A DNA stretch of 64,000 nt from assembly GCF_012584515.1 (NCBI RefSeq), contig NZ_CP051461.1, positions 1,979,501 through 2,043,500 on the forward strand, given 5' to 3'. Shown piece after piece: positions 56,005-64,000 of this stretch; position 1 is the first letter of the stretch; each line of letters opens with the position of its first letter. The notes under the pieces are model-generated. The model was not told the origin of the DNA. It was given only the letters and a program-made list of their open reading frames with translations, and made no database searches. The DNA is from Polaromonas vacuolata (GTDB taxonomy: Bacteria; Pseudomonadota; Gammaproteobacteria; Burkholderiales; Burkholderiaceae_C). The translations under genes and the position numbers were made by a program.

Positions 56005-57183
56005 TCAGCCCATGGCTTTGCCTAGCAAGGCGTGGTAGAGCTCGCGGTCACCGAGAATACCGACCACCTTATCTCCTTGACGCAGCATTATTTTTTGACC
56101 GGTTTGGTAGCGAATTTGAACCGCGTCACGCATGCCGATATCGGCATTCACCAATGTAGGCAGCGATTGCAAAGCCTCCAATGGCTCACCGCTTGTCCAA
56201 GATTGCGGAGGCAACACTCGATCGCCACGGCGCAAGCGCTCAAGCCCTCCTTGCTGATTTAGCGTGAGCCATATGTCTCCTTGATCATCGAGACAAATCT
56301 CGCCGCCTTGAGTATCACAAGCCTCAATCGGACGCATCAAGCTATGGCCGCTGAGCACATTCAAGGGATTGGTATGCGCGACGAATGAACGCACATAGTC
56401 GTCAGCTGGACTTAAAACAATTTCTTCCGGCTTGCCCCGCTGAACAATCACTCCACCTTTCATGATGGCAATATGAGTGCCTATCTTTAGCGCCTCATCT
56501 AAGTCGTGGCTGACAAACACTATGGTCTTGTTTAGCTTGTGTTGCAGTTCCAGCAACTCGTTCTGTAAGCCTTGGCGGATTAAAGGATCAAGTGCCGAGA
56601 AAGGCTCATCCATTAACAAAATATCAGCATCCATTGCCAACGCACGCGCCAAGCCCACGCGCTGTTGCATGCCGCCGGACAACTCGTCCGGTCGCTTGTC
56701 TCGCCACTGCGTCAAGCTCACCAACTCTAGCTTTTCGTTGACCAGTTTTTTACGCTCGGCGGACGGGCGACCTTGCATTTCTAGACCGAAGCTAATGTTC
56801 TCCGCTACTGTCAGCCAAGGCATTAAAGCGAACTTTTGAAACACCATGGCGATACGCTTGGTGCGCATAGCTTTAAGCATAGCGGCCGAGCAGTTGGCGA
56901 TATCAACTTCAGCGCCTTCATGCTCAATTAGTAGCCGGCCGCGGCTGACGGTATTTAAACCGTTAATACAACGCAGCAAACTCGATTTACCTGAGCCCGA
57001 CAGTCCCATCAGCACGCAAATCTCGCCACGCTGCACGGTTAGGTTGGCGTTTTGAACACCGACGGTTTGTCCGGTCTGCTTAAAAATCTCATCGCGTGTC
57101 AGTCCTTGGTCCAACAAGTCCAGCGCAACTTTCGGCTGCGGTGAAAAAACGACGTCTACGTTTTCAATATTGATCATGCTCAT
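56005..57183 (-). CDS. choV: Choline/glycine-betaine ABC transporter ATP-binding protein
   Basis: 392 residues from the ATG at 57183, whose ATG overlaps the permease stop as ATGA. Walker A GLSGSGKSS is near residue 60, the signature LSGGMQQRVGLARAL near 166, and Walker B LLMDEPFSALDPL follows, with the FVSHDLDEALKIG switch His. A C-terminal region of about 130 residues resembles a weak CBS pair (GDKVVGILGDRELY), as in ProV/OpuAA. It powers choline import. An ORF start 12 codons earlier is in frame but less likely. Confidence 0.88.
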   Translation of the reverse strand: MSMINIENVDVVFSPQPKVALDLLDQGLTRDEIFKQTGQTVGVQNANLTVQRGEICVLMGLSGSGKSSLLRCINGLNTVSRGRLLIEHEGAEVDIANCSAAMLKAMRTKRIAMVFQKFALMPWLTVAENISFGLEMQGRPSAERKKLVNEKLELVSLTQWRDKRPDELSGGMQQRVGLARALAMDADILLMDEPFSALDPLIRQGLQNELLELQHKLNKTIVFVSHDLDEALKIGTHIAIMKGGVIVQRGKPEEIVLSPADDYVRSFVAHTNPLNVLSGHSLMRPIEACDTQGGEICLDDQGDIWLTLNQQGGLERLRRGDRVLPPQSWTSGEPLEALQSLPTLVNADIGMRDAVQIRYQTGQKIMLRQGDKVVGILGDRELYHALLGKAMG

Positions 57184-58022
57184 TGCGCACCTCCCCGGCT
57201 GGGTATGCGCTGCTTGCAAACGCGGTCAAGAATAATAGCTAGCAGCACGATGGCCAGACCGGCTTCAAAGCCAACAGCAATATCTGCAGTGTTCAAAGCG
57301 CGCACAACCGGTTTGCCAAGACCGTCAGCGCCAACCAAAGCCGCCACCACCACCATGGACAAGGACAACATAATGCATTGCGTTATACCGGCCGAGATAC
57401 TCGGCATGGCATGCGGCAACTCAATGCGCATTAACAGTTGATGGCGTGAGCAGCCAAAGGCTTTGCCCGCGTCCATGAGTTCTGCAGGCACATCATGAAT
57501 GCCGAGATAGGTCAGACGAATAGGTGCTGCGACGGCAAAAACGACCGTCGAAATTAAGCCTGGAACAACGCCCAAACCAAACAAAGTCAAGGTTGGAATC
57601 AAGTAGACAAAAGTAGGCACCGTCTGCATCAGATCCAGCAGTGGTTGCATAACCGTATAAAAGACCGGTTTATGTGCGGCATAAATACCCAGCGGTACGC
57701 CTATCAGCACACAAACAAAGGTGGCGAACAGCACTTGTGCCAACGTCTCTATTGTTTCTTGCCAATAACCTAAGTTCAAAATCAAGAGAAATGAAGCGAC
57801 TACAAACAAGGTCAGCATCCATTTACGCTGGATTAGGTGGGCCAACAAACCAAATAAGCCTATCAACACCAACGGGTTGAGCCAAAGCAAACCGTCTGTG
57901 ACGGTATGAATGCTGGTTTCAAGTACGTCGGCGAAAGTATCAAAGTAGTCGGCCCCGTGAAGAGTCAGCCAATCAACGAAGTCAGCCATAACCTCGCCCA
58001 GCGGAATTTTGTAATTATTCAT
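57180..58022 (-). CDS. choW: Choline ABC transporter permease
   Basis: 280 residues with about seven hydrophobic segments. The permease coupling-loop region reads AGKAFGCSRHQLLMRIELPHAMPSISAGITQ near 188-218, the usual ProW/OpuAB pattern (EAA loop). QTVPTFVYLIPTLTLFGLG precedes it. It forms the membrane channel with choV; the stop overlaps the choV start. A strong hairpin with a T run lies just upstream, between choX and choW. Confidence 0.88.
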   Translation of the reverse strand: MNNYKIPLGEVMADFVDWLTLHGADYFDTFADVLETSIHTVTDGLLWLNPLVLIGLFGLLAHLIQRKWMLTLFVVASFLLILNLGYWQETIETLAQVLFATFVCVLIGVPLGIYAAHKPVFYTVMQPLLDLMQTVPTFVYLIPTLTLFGLGVVPGLISTVVFAVAAPIRLTYLGIHDVPAELMDAGKAFGCSRHQLLMRIELPHAMPSISAGITQCIMLSLSMVVVAALVGADGLGKPVVRALNTADIAVGFEAGLAIVLLAIILDRVCKQRIPSRGGAQ

Positions 58023-58030
58023 AATATTTA

Positions 58031-58064
58031 AAAAAATCGCCCACTCGCGCTTCGTGAGTGGGCG
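58031..58064 (-). terminator. Intra-operon terminator-like hairpin between choX and choW
   Basis: Perfect 9-base stem CGCCCACTC (58038-58046)/GAGTGGGCG (58056-58064), followed on the minus strand by a T run (A run 58031-58036). It lies just before the choW start at 58022 and after the choX stop at 58134, so it probably lets only part of the choX transcripts read through. Confidence 0.75.
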
Positions 58065-58133
58065 GGAGCGCCTTGACGCTAAGAAGTTGCCAACGTGCGG
58101 CCCTCAGCACGCTGTGGTTTTACGGCGCTAGTC

Positions 58134-59069
58134 TTATTTAGCAAGCGCAGTTTTCACGGCTTTCAAACCTGGCTTACCGTCAAAAGTGGTGACACCAGAT
58201 AACCAAGCATCTAAGGCCATGGGGTTGGCCTTGAGCCAGACTTTGGCGGCTTGAGCTGGCGTTTTGTCACCATTGAGCACAGCATCCATCAAGAAATTCT
58301 CAGCCTTGAGGGTAAAAGCCAAATTGGTTAGCAGCTTGCCGACGTTGGCACATTCTTGAACGTAGCCTTTGCGCACGTTGGTGAAAATAGTTGCGCCGCC
58401 TAAATTCGGGCCAAACACATCGTCACCGCCTTCAAGATATTTGATCTTGAAGCGGCTATTCATGGGATGCGGCTCCCAACCCAGAAACACTACCCATTTA
58501 TTGCGACGCTCAGCGCGTTGCACTTGTGAAAGCATGCCCGCTTCGCTGGACTCGACAATTTTGAAGCTACCCAGTCCAAACATGTTTTTATCAATCATGC
58601 CTTGAATCAAACGGTTGCCGTCGTTACCGGGCTCGATACCGTAGATTTTTCCACCCAGCTTATCTTCAAACTTGGCGATATCGGAGAAAGTCTTTAAACC
58701 AGCTTCGTAAGCTTCGGCAGAAACTGCCAAGGTGTACTTAGCGCCTTCTAAATTAGCACGCACGGTTTCTACACTGCCGTTATCGCGGTAGGCCTTGATA
58801 TCGGCTTCCATTGTCGGCATCCAATTGCCCAAAAACACGTCGATGTCATTGTTCTCAAGCGACTTGTAAGTCACAGGAACAGAGGTCAAATCGGTTGTGG
58901 TGGTGTAGCCCAAAGACTTTAAAACAGTGCTGGTCAATGCAGTGGTCACCGTGATGTCTGTCCAGCCTACGTCGGCAAAGCGCACAGCTTTGCAAGAGGC
59001 CGGCTCGCCCGCATGGGCGAACAGAGGCAGGCAAAGGGCTGCCAGCAGCATGGAACTGGAAATTTTCAT
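58134..59069 (-). CDS. choX: Choline-binding periplasmic protein ChoX
   Basis: 311 residues. The signal peptide ends about FAHAG, then CKAVRFADVGWTDITVT. Conserved aromatic residues that box the trimethylammonium group are visible: Trp of VGWTD, Trp of GNWMPTM, Trp of LGWEPHPM, in the order seen in ChoX. The length and motifs fit choline rather than glycine-betaine binders. It is the first gene of the choXWV-betBA operon, with a terminator-like hairpin after it to keep its level above that of the permease. Confidence 0.9.
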   Translation of the reverse strand: MKISSSMLLAALCLPLFAHAGEPASCKAVRFADVGWTDITVTTALTSTVLKSLGYTTTTDLTSVPVTYKSLENNDIDVFLGNWMPTMEADIKAYRDNGSVETVRANLEGAKYTLAVSAEAYEAGLKTFSDIAKFEDKLGGKIYGIEPGNDGNRLIQGMIDKNMFGLGSFKIVESSEAGMLSQVQRAERRNKWVVFLGWEPHPMNSRFKIKYLEGGDDVFGPNLGGATIFTNVRKGYVQECANVGKLLTNLAFTLKAENFLMDAVLNGDKTPAQAAKVWLKANPMALDAWLSGVTTFDGKPGLKAVKTALAK

Positions 59070-59546
59070 TGGAGAGGTCCTGTAGAGTTGAATGCATTAG
59101 AAAGATCTGAGGACCTTTGGTGACAATCAATAAGAGGTTGTAGGGAAGTCAATCCCCATAAAGTTCGGCGCTTAGGCCAGACGAAATAGAGCGTCAAATG
59201 ATGCGCAAGGCAAAGGAAAATGCACTGTACGAAATAATCACGACTTAAATAACTTCAAATATTATCAATCAGGGCAAACTTTTTGCCAGGATGAAATCTC
59301 CATCATTCCTGTAGTCTTTAGCCGATGATTTCGCTCTGACGTCAATTGGGCATCAATTGGAGCATCAAATACATATTTCGCAGGCCCAATATCTAAACTG
59401 TAAAGCTATATTTTAAAAAAATTCATTAAAAAAAATTTGAATATGGTTTTTTAAGTTTGAGGTTAGACAACAGCTGCACACTTTCTGACTTTTGCGAGGC
59501 ACTCAGACACAGCCTCCAGTCATCTAACTCAACACCCCCTCATCAC
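59070..59546. other. Intergenic region upstream of choX, no gene
   Basis: About 480 AT-rich bases. It must hold the choX promoter. I see no betI-like regulator, no ORF of note and no strong repeat. Confidence 0.5.
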
Positions 59547-59750
59547 TCAACTATTTATATCAACACCTAATTTTGCAAGCTTTGATGCAAACGAATCTCT
59601 GCGTTTTACGGCCTTTGCCGCCGTATCAACCGCCGCTTGAATCGCCTTGGGGCCTTTTGCATTGACGAGCTTTATAAGACTTAGCTTGTGGGCAGCATCT
59701 GCTTGCGACCTTTTGTAAGTAGCAATGAGTTCGGCATGGGCTTGATTCAC
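59547..59750 (-). CDS. Small hypothetical protein
   Basis: 67 residues from a GTG preceded by AAAAAGG at 7-base spacing. It is basic, Ala/Lys-rich and predicted to be mostly helical (HAELIATYKRSQADAAHKL, KAIQAAVDTAAKAVKRR), without a signal peptide or membrane segment. I do not recognise it. The good ribosome site and position in a gap support it. Confidence 0.48.
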   Translation of the reverse strand: MNQAHAELIATYKRSQADAAHKLSLIKLVNAKGPKAIQAAVDTAAKAVKRRDSFASKLAKLGVDINS

Positions 59751-59909
59751 AAAAAACCTTTTTATTTAAAACATTATTTTCGTCGCTTTTGCTTTCGTCA
59801 CGACCGCTTGTACAAAGCGAAAAAAATTCAAACGGATTTAAATTTATTCATACCTAGCAATAAGACCAATACCTACGCACAAGACAAACGAGGCGATCGC
59901 CAAGATCGT

Positions 59910-60767
59910 TCAGAGAAGAATTATTTCTGCATCACCGCTCAAAATCGGCTGACACAGTATTTTGTAACTATCGGCATCGAAGCCGCCAGCTACAACATCC
60001 AATTTAACCGCATCAGCTGCGTTGCTTACGCTACCCAAATAACACCAATTGCGAATCACATGGATTTGACAGTCAGTAGCATCCCGCTCAATTAAGCCGA
60101 TGGCGCCGGGATAAGGCCAGCAATTCACGCGTAAACCCTCGAGGCTGGTAAAGAGTCTTATGCGGTGTGCCTCTTCGCTCTCATTGCCGCAGCAAACGCC
60201 TGCGCATTGCTTGAGCATGGCACGAAAGCAGGCGCGCCCAAGATTGAGCTTTTCCAGTCCCAAGGCGGCATAACAAAGGCTGTGTTTGTCAGCAAGATTA
60301 CGCAGCATTTCAAGGGCTCAGTGACGGCTAGCAAACAGTCCATACAACATAGGCTCAGCCGCGAAGTTAAGGTCGTTGGAGTAAACCACCTCGGGCAAAC
60401 CTTGCACGATTCGAAGCGAGCAAAGTCGCTTAATTCGCCTTAGTTTTTTGTTTATCAAAGGCTGCTGCTGCTTAATCAAACTGGCTTCTAACAAAAGAGC
60501 ACCAATTTCTCCGACAGTGCGGATAAAACTGATTCTGCGAGTTTGTCTTAAGAGACTGGCTTCTTCTGCATTGCGCAGGTGAGAAAGCACCCGACTGCGC
60601 AGGTTAACACTTTTGCCGATGTAAAGCGGTAAATCACCCTCTTCACCGTGGAACACATAAACGCCGGGCGCAGACGGTAAATCACCAATGGCTTCGCGCA
60701 AATGACTAGGGTATTGATAGCCAAGCGATTGATCAAAGTCGGGATGACGCCGTGCAGGAATTTGCAC
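59910..60767 (-). pseudogene. cho: Excinuclease Cho (UvrC-like GIY-YIG nuclease), broken by an in-frame stop
   Basis: Full reading length is 286 codons, like E. coli Cho (295 residues). Residues about 33-110 hold the GIY-YIG domain (PGVYVFHGEEGDLPLYIGKSVNLRSRV, Arg and GALLLEASLI with catalytic Glu). After LFASRH a TGA stop (60318-60320) breaks the frame; the same frame then continues ALEMLRNLADKHSLCYAALG, CFRAMLKQCAGVCCGNES, exactly as in intact Cho. Only one base change separates TGA from a sense codon. The N-terminal half (149 residues) might still be made, but the C-terminal part would be lost. Cho cuts damaged DNA on the 3' side. Confidence 0.85.
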
Positions 60768-61279
60768 GACTTAGACTTGTGAAGGTTTAATAAATACAAG
60801 CATTGGACGGTAAATTTTCAAGACTTCAACATCATTAAAAGAAAGACTAAGCCAATTGGTAATGTAAGCCTTGATTTTGATGAGTGCAGCGCACAGAGCC
60901 ATTGCCTTAATCTCCTAGTCAATTGCAAACATTGCATGACGCTCTCTTAAAAAAATAATTGTGTGCGTGGCAAATTAGTCAATTTTTACACCACAAGTCT
61001 AGCGATTGGAGTCACTCAAAGATGGTTGACTGCATGAATAAATACAGATTGAACGATTATTAAACTTGACAACCTACAAACAAAAAAAAGTGAAAATAAT
61101 TTTCACCGAAGCTTAAATTGCAACCATCAGTTTGTGCCAATGAAAAAATCTATGTCTCAGCCTCATGCTCAAGGCAATAAAAAACAAGTTAGTTCTTACA
61201 AATGCATCACGTACGGCTCGTGGTACTCTGAAGTTCGAGTTATTTGAAGATTGAGCTAATTTATGGCAGGCCACAAGAA
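60768..61279. other. Intergenic region between cho and the hydrolase gene
   Basis: About 510 AT-rich bases with no convincing gene on either strand. The perfect palindrome at 61090-61106 is the only structured element noted. Confidence 0.5.
61090..61106. promoter_or_regulatory. Perfect 17-base palindrome upstream of the hydrolase gene
   Basis: GTGAAAAT-A-ATTTTCAC, two perfect 8-base arms around a central A, about 175 bases before the gene start. A possible operator for a dimeric regulator; no regulator gene is adjacent. Confidence 0.4.
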
Positions 61280-62026
61280 ATGCTCCACATGATAGAACAT
61301 CACTTTGATATCCACACAGCCGACGGTTTGATGAACACCTTTGTGGTTCATCCAGACGAAGGCGGGCCTTATCCCGTGATTCTGTTTTATATGGACGCCC
61401 TAGGTAAGCGTGAAGAGCTGCACGATATGGCGCGGCGCTTTGCAGCCGTAGGTTATTTTGTCGTCTTGCCCAATCTTTACTACCGACGCGACCGCGATTT
61501 TTGCTTGCAAGAACGAACCGAAGCAGCAATGACCGCAATGTTCACCTTGATGGGTTCGCTCAATGCGGCCACAACAGCCTGTGACACAGGTGCAATGCTA
61601 GAGTTTATTGGCACACAGCCACAAGCTGATGCGCGCCGTGTTGGCGCAGTAGGCTATTGCATGAGTGGCCCCTTCGTCATGTGGGCCGCAGCCACATTTC
61701 CTCAGCGTTTACAGTGTATTGCGTCCATTCACGGAGCCAATATGGCAACAAAAGCACCGGATTCACCGCACTTGATGGCGCCTCTGATTGATTGTGAAAG
61801 TTATTTTGCCTGCGCTGAGATTGACAAGTGGGCTCCTCCGGCGGACATCGCACAGTTGCAGGATGCGCTTCAAAAATCCGGTACTCCACACCGAATAGAG
61901 TGGTACCCGGCAGTCGAACACGGCTTTGTATTTCCGCTGCGAATGGGCATCTACAACAAAGCAGCTGCAGAACGCCATTGGGAGCGGTTATTCAGCCTTT
62001 TTGAGAGAAATCTCAAAGTGATTTGA
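61280..62026 (+). CDS. Dienelactone hydrolase-family alpha/beta hydrolase
   Basis: 248 residues. I start at the ATG at 61280 (61289 is also plausible; the TTG at 61244 is not). The nucleophile loop is GYCMSGPFVMW near residue 133 with Cys, as in dienelactone hydrolase, and EHGFVFP near 214 supplies the His; the acid residue lies between. The N-terminal HFDIHTADGLMNTFVVHP fits the family. Natural members open lactones or hydrolyse small esters; the substrate is unknown. It stands alone, with a palindrome in its upstream gap. Confidence 0.82.
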   Translation: MLHMIEHHFDIHTADGLMNTFVVHPDEGGPYPVILFYMDALGKREELHDMARRFAAVGYFVVLPNLYYRRDRDFCLQERTEAAMTAMFTLMGSLNAATTACDTGAMLEFIGTQPQADARRVGAVGYCMSGPFVMWAAATFPQRLQCIASIHGANMATKAPDSPHLMAPLIDCESYFACAEIDKWAPPADIAQLQDALQKSGTPHRIEWYPAVEHGFVFPLRMGIYNKAAAERHWERLFSLFERNLKVI

Positions 62027-62870
62027 AGACCAATTCTTCGGGGCAACTTTGTGTAAAACCGATTTTTTTGAAAAACATCAAAAGCTAGAGCAAAACAAAA
62101 TCTGGCCTACAACGCTGACAGGGTCATGCCACGGTTTTTAGGTTCACTCAAGCTTAAGTGCCCGTTAAATTTTCGCGCACACTCAACAAATTCGACAGCG
62201 CAAACATAGCCACGAGCTGGGCGAGTGCTTGGTCAACAAGGGCGAAGCAATCAAACGGGCATCCATCTACCTACGTACCAGTCTCGAGCAATAGGCCGTA
62301 CGCAATCAGGATCGCATTCACCACACTCAAGGTTTACGCGACTAATTTGTGGGTCTACAGATGGTTGCGAAAACGCAGAATGGTACGCTCGTCGAACAGA
62401 CGCCTAAACGCTTGCGGCTGCGCAAAATTTCGGCACAGCCGTATGACAAAGAAGAATTCTTTTATGGCGAGATCGGAGAGCGAAAACCACTGCTGCATGA
62501 AGTGAATACGCCGCATAGTTTGCTAACTAAATGGTGGCCGCCCGGTCCTCGGCAGTAATAGGGTGCAATGCGTTCGATCAGCGCAGTGTATAAAACCACC
62601 TGATCCATTTATTCCAAGAACACTTAATGACGTATTTTTTGTTTTCTTAACGTTCTGTTTGAGCTTAAGGCTAGCTTGTTTTATGACAATTTTTTTTAGG
62701 CCGAAGCTAACTGTAATAAGACGACCGGCGGAGTTGTGGAGCCTGACCATAAAACTTATTGCTCTGCGAGTCAGAATTAAATAGCCACATTTCCAACCAA
62801 AAGCGTACACTGAATATATCAAAAATTATCTATTTTTATCATTTTTTGGATAAATTCAAGGATAGCTATT
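62027..62870 (+). other. Gap with apparent decayed coding sequence
   Basis: Between the hydrolase and the sensor gene no intact gene is convincing. One plus-strand frame (62211-62558) reads as protein-like text, HELGECLVNKGEAIKRAS, then two stops (near 62292 and 62343), then KRLRLRKISAQPYDKEEFF and GEIGERKPLLHE up to 62558. This looks like a gene remnant with in-frame stops, but I cannot name the family. Overlapping ORFs in other frames look like noise. Confidence 0.4.
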
Positions 62871-64000
62871 ATGGTCATTGCATCAGTTCCGGATTCGGAA
62901 GAATACCGCCTACTAGCTCTTGAACAGCTCGAAATTCTTGATTCGCAGGCTGAGGAAGGTTTTGACTCTTTAGTCAAGGCGGCTGCTTTAGTGTGTGAAG
63001 TACCTGTGTGCTTAATAAGTCTTGTCGATAAACATCGCCAATGGTTTAAATCAAATTTCGGCTTTTCTAATTTCACGGAAACGCCACGAGACATTGCATT
63101 TTGTGCACATACGATTTTGCAAGATGGTCTACTTGAGGTTAAAAACGCCCTAAAAGATAAACGGTTTTACGATAACCCTTTAGTTCTTGGCGATCCGCAT
63201 TTTCAGTTTTATGCTGGTGCCCCTCTGGTCTTGTCTGGTGGCGCACGTGTGGGAACGCTCTGCATTTTTGACCGTGAACCGCGCACGCTTAATCAAAATC
63301 AAAAGCAAGTTCTATTGCAATTAGCTAAGACTGCGAGTCAGCTGATGGAGTTGCGCGCCACTGCTCGCAACAACGAGATTAATTCTGCACAGTTTCGAGA
63401 TCTGAGTAGCGCCTCGCCAATGGGTATTTTTGCGACTGATCTACTAGGCATTTGCACCTACAACAATGCCGCTTGGCTTAAGATTTTTAATATTTCATTA
63501 AAGCAAAGTATTGGATCCAACTGGGCCGCTAGCATCCATCCCGAAGATGCGCCAATAGTTTTCGAACAATGGCAGGCCTTTGCTGAGAAAGGTGAAGTAT
63601 TTGATGCCGAGTTCCGCATACAGCCAATAGGAGGAGATCTTCGCGTCGTGCATAGTAGTGCGAGCAAGATTATGAATTCGCAAGGCAAGCACACTGGCTA
63701 TGTAGGAGCAGTCAAAGACATTACGAAACAGTCTCTTGTCGGATACGCCAATCACTCCTTGTTAGGCATGATCAAAAAGCACTTTATGGTCGCGGTGGTC
63801 GATTTGTCGGGTCACATAACTGATGTGAATGACGCGTTTTGTGATTTCAATGGCTACTCGCGCGCAGAGTTAATAGGCCAACACCACAACTTGTTGAACT
63901 CAAGCTCACACCCCGAATCACTTTTTGCAGAAAGGTGGCTAAAAGTAGAGCAAGGTGAGTCATGGCAAGGTGAAATTTCATACTGCAAAAAAAATGGAAA
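62871..64000 (+). CDS. GAF-PAS-PAS sensor protein (partial, runs off the window)
   Basis: At least 376 residues from the ATG at 62871, with AAGGATA about 8 bases upstream; the 3' end is outside the window. Residues about 25-165 form a GAF domain (CEVPVCLISLVDKHRQWF, RDIAFCAHTIL, FYAGAPLVLSGGARVGTLCIFD), then two PAS domains (SPMGIFATDLLGICTYNNAA near 180; VAVVDLSGHITDVNDAFCDFNGYSRAELIG near 308). Each PAS ends in a PAC-like stretch (HTGYVGAVKDITKQ). Such arrays usually continue into a GGDEF, EAL or histidine kinase domain; which one is not visible here. Confidence 0.88.
   Translation, partial: MVIASVPDSEEYRLLALEQLEILDSQAEEGFDSLVKAAALVCEVPVCLISLVDKHRQWFKSNFGFSNFTETPRDIAFCAHTILQDGLLEVKNALKDKRFYDNPLVLGDPHFQFYAGAPLVLSGGARVGTLCIFDREPRTLNQNQKQVLLQLAKTASQLMELRATARNNEINSAQFRDLSSASPMGIFATDLLGICTYNNAAWLKIFNISLKQSIGSNWAASIHPEDAPIVFEQWQAFAEKGEVFDAEFRIQPIGGDLRVVHSSASKIMNSQGKHTGYVGAVKDITKQSLVGYANHSLLGMIKKHFMVAVVDLSGHITDVNDAFCDFNGYSRAELIGQHHNLLNSSSHPESLFAERWLKVEQGESWQGEISYCKKNG

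Noticed and set aside
62523-62822. Minus-strand ORF of 99 residues in the gap before the sensor gene
   Set aside because: No ribosome site, no family resemblance and an odd composition; treated as chance.

Overview
This 64 kb window is chromosomal DNA from a betaproteobacterium of the order Burkholderiales, most likely Comamonadaceae or a close relative. The evidence is the run purD-hemF-nadD-rsfS-rlmH-maf-rng, the clpS-clpA pair beside icd, a Bug-type (TctC) binding protein, LIV-type ABC transporter genes and a tolB-pal-cpoB block. By eye, base composition is near 50% G+C, low for Comamonadaceae, so genus is left open. No prophage, plasmid or CRISPR signal was seen.

Layout: 1-3.9 kb, a livHMGFK branched-chain amino-acid importer ending in a clear terminator. 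4.0-5.3 kb, an ammonium channel gene behind a sigma-54-type promoter. 5.5-13 kb, assorted metabolic genes: Bug protein, SDR, HMG-CoA-lyase-like enzyme, glutaredoxin-like protein, RluE-type pseudouridine synthase, a PQQ-type sugar dehydrogenase with a c-type cytochrome, and an HpaI-type aldolase. 12.8-17.5 kb, a 4'-phosphopantetheinyl transferase and a 1334-residue membrane NRPS with the poly(amino acid) synthetase (Pls-like) layout. 17.8-23.3 kb, a decaying polar amino-acid transport locus: one binding-protein gene is split by a complete IS30-family element, and a binding-protein/permease fusion carries a one-base frameshift. 23.5-29.5 kb, a deacylase, a membrane methyltransferase, two tRNA-Lys genes, tcdA and cpoB-pal-tolB without tolQRA. 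29.5-36.6 kb, LPS/surface polysaccharide genes (two family-2 glycosyltransferases, a WaaL-like ligase, MsbA, a family-4 glycosyltransferase, a polysaccharide deacetylase). 36.6-43.7 kb, a long minus-strand housekeeping operon from purD to rng, with yebC just upstream. 43.9-52.2 kb, upp, trhO, a GST, sbcB, clpA-clpS and icd. 52.4 kb, a small exported Ala/Lys-rich protein. 52.8-59.1 kb, a complete choline uptake and oxidation operon, choXWV-betBA. 59.5-64 kb, a small ORF, a cho nuclease gene broken by an in-frame stop, a dienelactone-hydrolase-family gene, an 840 bp stretch of apparent coding debris, and the start of a GAF-PAS sensor running off the window.

How the genes work together: the choline operon imports choline and oxidises it to glycine betaine. 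The LPS genes extend the core, flip lipid A-core and ligate O-antigen. The purD-rng operon combines purine, heme and NAD synthesis with ribosome maturation and RNA processing. The Pls-like NRPS and its PPTase would form a self-contained membrane system for making an amino-acid polymer or peptide. The transport locus next to it is divergently oriented and is now broken at two points. With cho, at least three genes in the window look inactivated.
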